NCBI GenBank assembly: GCA_036510735.1
Contig: DATCDK010000128.1
Location: 1 to 21,991, forward strand
Source: PALSA-607 sp036510735
GTDB taxonomy: Bacteria > Actinomycetota > Actinomycetes > Acidothermales > Acidothermaceae
Direction: 5' to 3'
DNA length: 21,991 nucleotides
Made by a program: the position numbers and the translations under genes. Positions 14,167 through 21,022 of this stretch are shown piece by piece (position 1 is the stretch's first letter; every line of letters starts with the position of its first letter). Under the pieces are notes generated by a model. It was not told the origin of the DNA. It did no database searches and saw only the letters and a program-made list of their open reading frames with translations.

Positions 14167-15096
14167 GTGACCGACACTGAGCCGATCCGCATCGCGGTCT
14201 TGGGCTGCGGCGCGATCGGTTCGCTCTACGCTGCGCATCTCGCCCGCAACGAAGGCGTCGAGGTGTGGGCTGTCGACCCGTGGGTCGAGCACGTTGCGGC
14301 GATCGAGGCCCACGGGCTCCAGGTGACCGGCCACGCCGAGTTCGTCGCACCCGTTCGAGCAATTGTCGATCCCGACGACCTTCCGTCCTGCCAGTTCGCG
14401 ATCGTCGCGACAAAGGCGTTGCACACGCGCGACGCGGTGTCGGGCGCGCTCGCCGCAGTGAAAGACGCTGCTGTCGCGAGCGTGCAGAACGGCGTGGGCA
14501 ACGAGGAGGTCATCGCCGAACTCGTGCCGCGCGTCGTGCGCGGCAGCATCGTGACCGCAGGTCACATCACGCAACCCGGGTGCGTTCGGTACGACGGGCC
14601 TGGCGACTCGTGGTTGGGGCCGTTTGAGCCGAGCCCTGCGCGCGCAGAAGAGATTGCCACGCTGGCTGCCCTTCTCACGAATGGTGGCCTGCGGACGTTC
14701 GCGCTTGCTGACGCGCGAGGACCGCAGTGGACCAAGCTCGTGTTCAACGCGGCCACCAGCCCGCTTGCTGCACTCACCGGTCTCACCGTGGGCCAGGTCT
14801 GTACGCACCCGGAACTGCGCATCGAGGTGGAGCGGCTGATCGCCGAGGCGACGGCAGTGGCCGACGCATCAGGCATTGAACTCTTGCGCAGCCCGCTGCA
14901 TTCGGTGGAGGAGGCGATCACCGAGGCGTTCGGCCACAAACCCTCGATGCTGCAGGACGTTCTCGCGCGACGGCTCACCGAGATCGATGTGCTCAACGGC
15001 GGCATTGCGGCGCAAGGGCGACGGGTCGGCGTCGCCACTCCCGGCCATGACGCGATGGTCGCGCTCGTGCACGGCCTCGAGAGCTCCTGGTCGTGA
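14167..15096 (+). CDS. Ketopantoate reductase-like (ApbA/PanE family) oxidoreductase
   Basis: A 309-residue two-domain NAD(P)-dependent reductase. The N-terminal Rossmann motif is VLGCGAIGSLYA (11-22). The inter-domain catalytic Lys190 and Asn194 lie in WTKLVFNAATSPLAALTG. In the C-terminal helical domain, Ser260 (KPSMLQDVLARR) and Glu272 (TEIDVLNGGI) match substrate-binding residues of PanE. The active site therefore looks intact and the enzyme probably reduces or oxidises a 2-oxo/2-hydroxy acid. With no other pantothenate gene nearby, catabolic use is more likely than vitamin synthesis. The start is GTG at 14167, with GGAG only two bases upstream, a tight spacing. The 10-mer GTGACCGACA at the start also occurs 23 bases upstream, over the previous stop codon. 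Confidence 0.88.
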   Translation: MTDTEPIRIAVLGCGAIGSLYAAHLARNEGVEVWAVDPWVEHVAAIEAHGLQVTGHAEFVAPVRAIVDPDDLPSCQFAIVATKALHTRDAVSGALAAVKDAAVASVQNGVGNEEVIAELVPRVVRGSIVTAGHITQPGCVRYDGPGDSWLGPFEPSPARAEEIATLAALLTNGGLRTFALADARGPQWTKLVFNAATSPLAALTGLTVGQVCTHPELRIEVERLIAEATAVADASGIELLRSPLHSVEEAITEAFGHKPSMLQDVLARRLTEIDVLNGGIAAQGRRVGVATPGHDAMVALVHGLESSWS

Positions 15097-15122
15097 CCGT
15101 CGTGACCGGATTTCGTGCCGAC

Positions 15123-15749
15123 CTACAGCGTCGTCGCACGCCCCGGGGTCAAGACAGTGACCACGCCGGCGGGAGAGAACGCCGCGAGCATGCCGGCGTA
15201 CTTCTGCGGATCGGTCGTCTCACCTTCGTGAATCGGCACGGCAACGCGAGGCTGCACGGCGTGCACGTAGTCGACCGCTTCGGACAGCTTGAGCCACGGG
15301 CCATCGATCGCCACGGCGAGCACGTCGACGTCCAGGTAGGGGACGAAGAACGAATCGCCTGGATGGAAGAACGCGCCCTCGTCAATGAGATACGCAGAGT
15401 TCGTGCAACCGGGAATGTCGGCGTACACAGCGGCGTGCAGTCCGCCCAAGACATCAACCATCGTGCCGCCGAAGCTGAATCCCTCGCCGGGTCGTGCGAC
15501 CACATGCGTTGGCAGGTCGGCGGTGACGGCTGCCGTGTCGGGATCGACCACCAGGGTTGCGCCACTGTTGGCAGCGAGCAACGCGGCGAGCCGCGACGTA
15601 TCGACGTGGTCGGGGTGTTGGTGAGTGACGAGAACAGCGTCGAGGTCGCGCAATGCCGCGAAGTCCGACATGGTGCCCGGATCGATCAGGAGCCGCGCGT
15701 GTTCGGTCTCAACAAGCACGCAGGCGTGGCCGAGATGGGTCACCTTCAT
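15123..15749 (-). CDS. MBL-fold metal-dependent hydrolase (UlaG-like)
   Basis: A 208-residue metallo-beta-lactamase-fold protein. The metal motif HxHxDH is present as THQHPDHVD (His43, His45, Asp47, His48). Further candidate ligands are His105 (LGGLHAAVY), Asp132 (FFHPGDSFF) and His174 (VPIHEGE). The opening MKVTHLGHACVLVE and the small size match UlaG-type lactonases and the YtkL group, which hydrolyse lactones or phosphodiesters. The ATG at 15749 is preceded by AGGAA six bases upstream; an upstream in-frame ATG at 15788 is poorer. It is a single gene on the strand opposite to its neighbours, convergent with the ketopantoate-reductase-like gene (26-base gap) and divergent from the flavodoxin-fold reductase gene. 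Confidence 0.88.
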   Translation of the reverse strand: MKVTHLGHACVLVETEHARLLIDPGTMSDFAALRDLDAVLVTHQHPDHVDTSRLAALLAANSGATLVVDPDTAAVTADLPTHVVARPGEGFSFGGTMVDVLGGLHAAVYADIPGCTNSAYLIDEGAFFHPGDSFFVPYLDVDVLAVAIDGPWLKLSEAVDYVHAVQPRVAVPIHEGETTDPQKYAGMLAAFSPAGVVTVLTPGRATTL

Positions 15750-15800
15750 GGTCGGTTCCTCATTCGCCGGGGTTCCCTTGCACAGCATCGCCGTTCATAC

Positions 15801-15813
15801 TCTCATTCTGAGA
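15801..15813. promoter_or_regulatory. Small palindrome in the divergent MBL/flavin-reductase intergenic region
   Basis: TCTCA-TTC-TGAGA is a perfect 5-bp dyad around a three-base centre, lying midway between two divergent genes (starts at 15749 and 15833). The location suits an operator for a dimeric regulator controlling both. No confident promoter hexamers could be placed around it. Confidence 0.35.
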
Positions 15814-15832
15814 ACATGACTTCCACTAGACG

Positions 15833-16747
15833 ATGGGGCCTGTGACAATGCGACTGCTCGGCCTCGGTGCCGGCACGCCTGGGGGCAGCGCGGAGATCGT
15901 GCTGGACGTCGCGCTGCAGGCCGCCGAGAACGAGGGGGCGGACGTCGAGTTGGTGCGGCTCGATGACCTCAGCCTGCCGAGCGGGCCTGACCCCAAGACA
16001 CCGGATGATCTGTGGTGGCTGTGGGAGCGGCTCATGGCAGCCGACGGTCTGGTCGTCAGCGCGCCGATCATCAGCCGCACGGTGCCGGCCCGCCTCAAGC
16101 TGGTCGTCGATCGACTGCTGGGTCCGAACGCCGACGCAGCGATTGTCGAGACGCTGCTCGCGATGCGAGCCGCGGGTCACGAACCAGCTGTGCCGTTCCG
16201 CCTCGACGAGCGCGTGCTGCGTCCTCGGGTCGCGGGCCTCATCGCTGTTGGTGGATCGCTCACGCAGCAGTGGAAAGCGCTCGCGCTCCCCGTGATGCAC
16301 TCCTTGACCTTCTCGATGCAGACGGCCGTGGTCGACCAGATGGTCATTGCCGGTGCGGGCACCCCCAAGTCGGTAGTCCTCGATGATGACGCATTGGCGC
16401 GGGCGGCGACGTTAGGGCGCAACGTGGCGCGCCAGCTCGGCCGCAGTTTCGACGAGGCGCAGTACTGCGGTGATCCTGGGGCCTGCCCTCTTTGCCATCT
16501 CGACGTCGTCGAGTTGCACGGCCGCGACGTTCAGTGCGCGAGCTGCGGTGCGCGAGGTCGGTTCGCCGACGACTTCTCGATCGAGTGGACCGACCTCGAT
16601 TCGTCGGTCATCACCTTGGCCGAGAAACGCGCGCATTACCAGGAGATCTTGGAGACAGCAGGCCGTCACGCGAAGGTGCGAGACGAGATCGAGGAGAAGG
16701 CCGCGGCGTACGACTCGTCCGGCTGGTTAGTCAGTCCCACCCACTAA
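15833..16747 (+). CDS. Flavodoxin-fold NAD(P)H:FMN reductase-like protein with C-terminal zinc-ribbon-like tail
   Basis: A 304-residue protein. Residues about 6-205 look like the NADPH-dependent FMN reductase/flavodoxin-like fold: MRLLGLGAGTPGGSAE as the phosphate-binding start, ADGLVVSAPIISRTVPARLK as the second FMN-contact region, and GLIAVGGS. The tail holds two CxxC pairs, Cys218-Cys221 (CPLC) and Cys235-Cys238 (CASC), with Cys212 and His222 nearby. This is a zinc-ribbon or rubredoxin-like knuckle, and a charged helix follows. It could supply reduced flavin or electrons to the monooxygenase encoded 29 bases downstream. Start codons ATG 15833 and ATG 15848 are both possible; the second matches the fold's N-terminus more closely. 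Neither has a good ribosome site. Confidence 0.8.
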   Translation: MGPVTMRLLGLGAGTPGGSAEIVLDVALQAAENEGADVELVRLDDLSLPSGPDPKTPDDLWWLWERLMAADGLVVSAPIISRTVPARLKLVVDRLLGPNADAAIVETLLAMRAAGHEPAVPFRLDERVLRPRVAGLIAVGGSLTQQWKALALPVMHSLTFSMQTAVVDQMVIAGAGTPKSVVLDDDALARAATLGRNVARQLGRSFDEAQYCGDPGACPLCHLDVVELHGRDVQCASCGARGRFADDFSIEWTDLDSSVITLAEKRAHYQEILETAGRHAKVRDEIEEKAAAYDSSGWLVSPTH

Positions 16748-16776
16748 TTTTCAGACGCGCGGATTTGGAGACACAG

Positions 16777-18018
16777 GTGTCCGAGACTCGTTCCCTGCAC
16801 GTCCTTATTGCCGGTGGCGGCCTCGCTGGGTTGGCGCTCGCTCAGGGCCTCCTCAAGTCCGGGCACACCGTCGAAGTGTTTGAACGCGACGCCGATTTGA
16901 ACCGCAAGCAGGGCTACTACCTGCACTTCAATGCGATCGGCGGGGAGGCGCTGCGCCGGGTGCTGCCGGCCGACCTGTTCGAGCTGTACCTCGACACGTC
17001 GCGCGAGTCCTACGACCGAGCGGTCTCCATCGTCCTTGACCCAGGCTTCAACGAGATCACGTCCAACCCGCACATGGGTCCGCCGAACGTGGGTCCGCGC
17101 AACCACACCGGCGTGCACCGGCGGACGCTGCGACAGATCCTGTCTGGGCGACTCGGCAAGCAGTTGCACATCGGCTCGCCCGTCGTCTCCTACGTCGAGG
17201 ATGCCGACGGGGTGACCGCGACCCTCGCCGACGGCAGTACCGCGCACGGCGATGTCCTTGTTGGGGCTGACGGCATCCGCTCCGCCGTCCGCTCGCAGCG
17301 TTTGCCGCAGGTCCCTGTCATCGCCACCGGTGTCAGAGGCATCGGGGTGTTCGGGCGTACGCCGCTGACGCCCGAGCTTGACGCGCTGATGCCCGACATC
17401 CTCAACCAGGGCGTGCTGATGGCGGTCGACCGCGCTGGCTCTCGCCTGCTCATCGCGACCTTCCGACCAAGGCGCCCGGCGGCCGAGGCGGCAAAGGACA
17501 TCGCTCCTGACATCGAGCTCGACGACGTGCCTGCGTACGTCATGATCAGCTGCAGCGTCATGCCAGGCACCGTCGTCCCGCCTGCATCGGATTGGACCGC
17601 CGACACTGCCGGCGTCCTGCAGGAATCGATGCTCGAAGCTGTGGCCGGTTGGCATCCCGCGGCGCAAGCGCTCGTCCGCGGCCTCGACCTCGACTCGGTA
17701 TTCGCGATCCCGTTCGGCTTCCTCGAGCCGGCCGAGAACTGGGAGCCTTCGCGGGTCACCATCCTTGGCGACGCCGCACACGGCATGCTGCCGACTCTCG
17801 GCATGGGCGCCAACCTCGCACTCAACGACGCCGCGCTGCTGACCGAGCAGCTCGACCGCTACGGCCGTGGAGAGGTCGACTTGTTCAATGCGATCGGCAC
17901 GTACGAGACCCAGATGCGCGACACGGCGTACCCGATCCTGCGGATGACGCTCGACCACGACAAGAACTTCGGCGGCGGCGGTCTTGCGAAGGCTGAGGGC
18001 AGCGGCGAGTCGTCGTAA
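16777..18018 (+). CDS. FAD-dependent monooxygenase (PHBH/UbiH/TetX fold)
   Basis: A 413-residue class A flavoprotein with the three expected signatures: GxGxxG as IAGGGLAGLALAQGL (11-25) with Glu at the end of beta-2 (VEVFERD), the DG motif GADGIRSAVR (163-172), and the GD motif ILGDAAHGMLPTLGMGANLA (Asp332). Such enzymes take NAD(P)H and O2 to hydroxylate aromatic rings, or carry out epoxidation or Baeyer-Villiger-type reactions. The start is GTG at 16777, six bases after GGAG. The open frame extends much further upstream, but that part overlaps the preceding gene and is Arg-rich noise. It is probably the oxygen-inserting step of the cluster. The substrate is not readable from sequence. Confidence 0.92.
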   Translation: MSETRSLHVLIAGGGLAGLALAQGLLKSGHTVEVFERDADLNRKQGYYLHFNAIGGEALRRVLPADLFELYLDTSRESYDRAVSIVLDPGFNEITSNPHMGPPNVGPRNHTGVHRRTLRQILSGRLGKQLHIGSPVVSYVEDADGVTATLADGSTAHGDVLVGADGIRSAVRSQRLPQVPVIATGVRGIGVFGRTPLTPELDALMPDILNQGVLMAVDRAGSRLLIATFRPRRPAAEAAKDIAPDIELDDVPAYVMISCSVMPGTVVPPASDWTADTAGVLQESMLEAVAGWHPAAQALVRGLDLDSVFAIPFGFLEPAENWEPSRVTILGDAAHGMLPTLGMGANLALNDAALLTEQLDRYGRGEVDLFNAIGTYETQMRDTAYPILRMTLDHDKNFGGGGLAKAEGSGESS

Positions 18019-18036
18019 TAGGTAACCGGTAGGTTC

Positions 18037-19614
18037 GTGTTCGTGAGCGAACCTCAAGCACTCGTGGCGGGCACCTGGTTGGGCATCGAGCGTCGATGGC
18101 TGACGCTCATCGCCGTGTGCGGGGCGACGTTCATGTTGCTGGTCGACATCACGATCGTGCAGGTCGCTCTCCCGACGATCGAGCATCGCCTGCACGCCAG
18201 CTTCAGTGACTTGCAGTGGGTCATCGACGCCTATGCCTTGGCGATGTCCACCCTCATTCTCGTGTGGGGCTCGTCCGCTGACCGGTTCGGCCGCAAGCGC
18301 GTTTTCGTGTTTGGTTTAGGCCTTTTCACCCTCGCCTCGCTGCTGTGCGGAGTCGCAACAAATGCGCCGATGCTCATCTGGTCGCGCGCATTGCAGGGCA
18401 TCGGCGGCGCCGCGTTGTTCGCGACGGGGCTCGCGTTGATTGGGCAGGAGTTCCACGGGCGCGAGCGAGGCAAGGCGATTGCCGCGTGGGGCGCAACGGT
18501 CGGGGGCGCGGTCGCCGTCGGACCGCTCATCGGCGGGGCGCTCACGAGCGGCTTCGGGTGGCGGTCGATCTTCTTCGTCAACGTTCCCATTGGCATCCTG
18601 ACCGGCTGGCTTGCGGTCACGCGGATGACGAACGTCAGCGACTCGGGCACAGCCCGACTTGACCTACCCGGCCTGGCGACGTTCTCGAGCTCCATGTTCC
18701 TGCTGGTGTTCGGACTGATCCGGGCGAGTGCAGACGGCTGGACCAGCGCGACAATCCTGACCCTGTTCGCCGCGGCGGCTGTCTTGATGGCGCTGTTCAT
18801 CTTTGCCGAGCTGCATCAAGAACACCCGTTGCTCGATCTCTCGCTGTTCCGAAAGCCGTCGTTCACCGGCGTCTCGATCGGAACGTTCGCACTCGGCGCC
18901 GGCATGTTCGCGCTGCTGCCCTACATCACGTTCTACTTGCAGAACGACCTCGGGTACTCACCGCTGCAGGGTGGTCTGCGGCTGCTTCCGTGCACCCTGC
19001 TTTGCTTCGTCGTCCCGCTCGCCCTGCATTCGGTAGCCGAGAGATTGTCGCCGCGGCTGGGGTTGGCCATCGGTCTCGGCATCACTGGCGTGGGCCTCGC
19101 TGCGATGACGGTCGTCACGACGAAGTCGAGCTGGACCGCGCTGATTCCCGGGTTACTGCTGACCGGCCTCGGTATTGGCATCGCCAACCCGATGATCGCG
19201 AAAATCGCTCTTGGAGTGGTCGCGCCGGCCCGCAGTGGAATGGCGTCGGGGATCAACAACACGTTCCGGATCGGTGGCGTCGCTACCGGCGTTGCCGCAC
19301 TAGGTGCGATTTTCCAGCAAAAGGTCACGACGTCACTTGCGAGCAACCTCGGGCATCCTGCACCGCAGCTCGCCAAGGTGGTGGCGTCGGCAGGTATCCG
19401 TGCGGCCGTCGCGGCGGGTTCATCGACGCCGGGCATCGCGGTTGCTGCCCACGGGGCATTCCTGTCGGGCTTCCGGTTGATCCTGGTGATCGGCGCCGCG
19501 CTCGTCATCCTCGGCGCAATCGCGGGAGCCGCGCTGGTGCGTGGCAGTGACTTTGCGAATCGCACGCCGGCCGCGCCCGCACAGGAGCCAGCTGTCGCCG
19601 TCCCGCAGAAGTGA
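18037..19614 (+). CDS. MFS transporter, DHA2 (EmrB/QacA, 14-helix) type
   Basis: A 525-residue membrane protein of typical length for the 14-helix drug:H+ antiporter subfamily. Motif D1 is LLVDITIVQVALPTI (34-48) with the membrane-embedded Asp37. Motif A is GSSADRFGRKR (78-88) and motif C is GATVGGAVAVGPLIGGAL (152-169). WRSIFFVNVPIG (175-186) is the usual DHA2 segment. Family members export toxic or amphipathic compounds, so it may expel a pathway intermediate or toxic substrate; some catabolic clusters also use such proteins for uptake. GTG at 18037 or GTG at 18043 could be the start; AGG at 18031-18033 is nearest to the first. It lies 18 bases after the monooxygenase stop and is likely co-transcribed. 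Confidence 0.9.
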   Translation: MFVSEPQALVAGTWLGIERRWLTLIAVCGATFMLLVDITIVQVALPTIEHRLHASFSDLQWVIDAYALAMSTLILVWGSSADRFGRKRVFVFGLGLFTLASLLCGVATNAPMLIWSRALQGIGGAALFATGLALIGQEFHGRERGKAIAAWGATVGGAVAVGPLIGGALTSGFGWRSIFFVNVPIGILTGWLAVTRMTNVSDSGTARLDLPGLATFSSSMFLLVFGLIRASADGWTSATILTLFAAAAVLMALFIFAELHQEHPLLDLSLFRKPSFTGVSIGTFALGAGMFALLPYITFYLQNDLGYSPLQGGLRLLPCTLLCFVVPLALHSVAERLSPRLGLAIGLGITGVGLAAMTVVTTKSSWTALIPGLLLTGLGIGIANPMIAKIALGVVAPARSGMASGINNTFRIGGVATGVAALGAIFQQKVTTSLASNLGHPAPQLAKVVASAGIRAAVAAGSSTPGIAVAAHGAFLSGFRLILVIGAALVILGAIAGAALVRGSDFANRTPAAPAQEPAVAVPQK

Positions 19615-19620
19615 CCTGAC

Positions 19621-20067
19621 CTAGCTCGCTTCGACCGCGGCCTTGATGCGCTGCGCGAACGCGTCGGCGTCCTTCTTCGCGGACTTCAGGGCCGACCCGA
19701 CGATGAGTTTGCCGAAGCCGTGTCCGGCGAATGAGTTGAAGATGGTCACCTTGGTCTGCCCGTTGCCGAGATCCTCGAGGTCGTAGCCACCTTCGGTGAT
19801 GGTGACCAGGTTCTTTGACCGCTCCGCCCAACGGATCGTGGTCGGCGCTGTAAAACCGGTTAACTCGAACCGACGGTTCGACTTCAAGCCGGCGTCCTTG
19901 GCCCGACTCACGAAGACCGTGCCGAGCCCGGACGGACCATCGGGCTCCTTGCGGATCTCGAGGATTCGCGGGCTGAACTTGGGGTCGTTGGTGCCGGCCG
20001 CGAGGTAGCCAAAGACCTCGTCGATCGGGCGGTTGACGACGGCTGACCCGCTGTATTGTCCGGGCAC
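19621..20067 (-). CDS. SRPBCC-family (polyketide cyclase/START-like) protein
   Basis: A 148-residue helix-grip protein. SGSAVVNRPIDEVFGYLA is the classic opening of polyketide cyclase/coenzyme Q-binding-like SRPBCC proteins, and the C-terminal helix is long (IVGSALKSAKKDADAFAQRI). These bind hydrophobic ligands in a deep cavity; many single-domain ones have no known activity. I prefer the GTG at 20067 because AGGAG lies exactly seven bases upstream. The ATG at 20082 includes that AGGAG inside its own coding sequence and has no ribosome site of its own. The stop codon lies only six bases from the end of the convergent transporter gene, so the two transcripts must overlap at their 3' ends. Confidence 0.83.
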   Translation of the reverse strand: MPGQYSGSAVVNRPIDEVFGYLAAGTNDPKFSPRILEIRKEPDGPSGLGTVFVSRAKDAGLKSNRRFELTGFTAPTTIRWAERSKNLVTITEGGYDLEDLGNGQTKVTIFNSFAGHGFGKLIVGSALKSAKKDADAFAQRIKAAVEAS

Positions 20068-20145
20068 GGAATCGCTCCTCATCTCGGTAGCTGGGCGCGA
20101 GCTTATCCGCTTGGAGCGTAGGTAAGCTTCCCTATCTCGAACGGA

Positions 20146-20160
20146 CCCCTATCGCAGGGG
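20146..20160 (+). other. Small hairpin in the leader of the nitrilase gene
   Basis: CCCCT-ATCGC-AGGGG forms a 5-bp GC-rich stem with a five-base loop, immediately before the purine-rich ribosome site GGGGAGGAG at 20162-20170. A CCCTATC heptamer also occurs at 20130-20136 and 20147-20153. A role in mRNA stability or translation control is possible but not shown. Upstream, TTGGAG (20111-20116) with TATCTC (20133-20138) is a weak promoter candidate. Confidence 0.35.
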
Positions 20161-20176
20161 CGGGGAGGAGCAGGCC

Positions 20177-21013
20177 ATGGCGGTCATTCGCGCAGCTCTC
20201 GTGCAGACCAGCTGGACCGGCGACAAGGAGTCGATGATTTTGGCTCACGAGGAGTACGCCAGGAAGGCCGCGGCGCAGGGCGCCCAGGCGATCTGCTTCC
20301 AGGAACTCTTCTACGGTCCCTACTTCTGCCAAGTCCAAGACGCGGCGTACTACTCATACGCCGAATCGATCCCTGGCCCGACTACTGAGCGGTTCCAGGC
20401 GCTTGCCGCCGAGCTCGGCATCGTGATGATCCTGCCGATGTACGAGCAGGAGCAGCCCGGCGTGTTGTACAACACCGCCGCGGTTGTTGACGCAGACGGC
20501 AAGTACCTCGGCAAGTACCGCAAGCACCACATCCCGAACATCAACGGCTTCTGGGAAAAGTTCTACTTCCGCCCCGGCAATCTCGGCTTCCCGGTCTTCG
20601 ATACCGCGATCGGCAAGATCGGTGTCTACATCTGCTACGACCGGCACTTCCCCGAAGGCTGGCGGGCGCTTGGTCTCAACGGCGCTCAGATCGTCTTCAA
20701 TCCGTCGGCCACCTCGCGCGGGCTTTCTTCGTACCTCTGGAAGCTCGAGCAGCCGGCCGCAGCGGTCGCGAACGAATACTTCATCGGCGCCATCAACCGG
20801 GTCGGCGTCGAGGATCTCGGTGACGACGACTTCTACGGCACCACCTACTTCGTTGACCCCGAGGGCAAGTTCGTCGGCGATGTCGGCGACCCGTACTCAC
20901 CCGATCTTGTCGTCCGTGACCTCGACATGGATCTGTTGACTGAAGTACGTAATCGCTGGGCGTTCTATCGCGACCGGCGTCCCGAGGCGTATGGCGACCT
21001 CACCCGGCCTTAG
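20177..21013 (+). CDS. Nitrilase-superfamily N-carbamoyl amidohydrolase (beta-ureidopropionase-like)
   Basis: A 278-residue carbon-nitrogen hydrolase with the intact catalytic triad: Glu43 (CFQELFYGPYF), Lys116 (YRKHHIP) and the nucleophile Cys153 (YICYDRHFPEGWR). The surrounding sequences resemble beta-ureidopropionase/N-carbamoylputrescine amidase members, which hydrolyse N-carbamoyl amines or amino acids to the free amine, CO2 and ammonia. The ATG at 20177 follows GGGGAGGAG by six bases, one of the strongest ribosome sites in the window. The next gene is a dihydropyrimidinase, whose product would be N-carbamoyl-beta-alanine, so the two genes fit consecutive steps of reductive pyrimidine or hydantoin breakdown. 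Substrate specificity is inferred from the neighbour. Confidence 0.9.
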   Translation: MAVIRAALVQTSWTGDKESMILAHEEYARKAAAQGAQAICFQELFYGPYFCQVQDAAYYSYAESIPGPTTERFQALAAELGIVMILPMYEQEQPGVLYNTAAVVDADGKYLGKYRKHHIPNINGFWEKFYFRPGNLGFPVFDTAIGKIGVYICYDRHFPEGWRALGLNGAQIVFNPSATSRGLSSYLWKLEQPAAAVANEYFIGAINRVGVEDLGDDDFYGTTYFVDPEGKFVGDVGDPYSPDLVVRDLDMDLLTEVRNRWAFYRDRRPEAYGDLTRP

Positions 21014-21022
21014 GAGTGCGGC

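Noticed and set aside
15093..15108. GTGACCGTCGTGACCG as a repeat element
   Set aside because: GTGACCG is a common heptamer in this coding sequence, and here it only covers the end of the ketopantoate-reductase-like gene.
16744..18195. A 483-codon open frame on the minus strand opposite the monooxygenase gene
   Set aside because: It is antisense to a clear three-motif flavoprotein, is rich in Arg, His and Asp as expected for a GC-rich shadow frame, and shows no domain.
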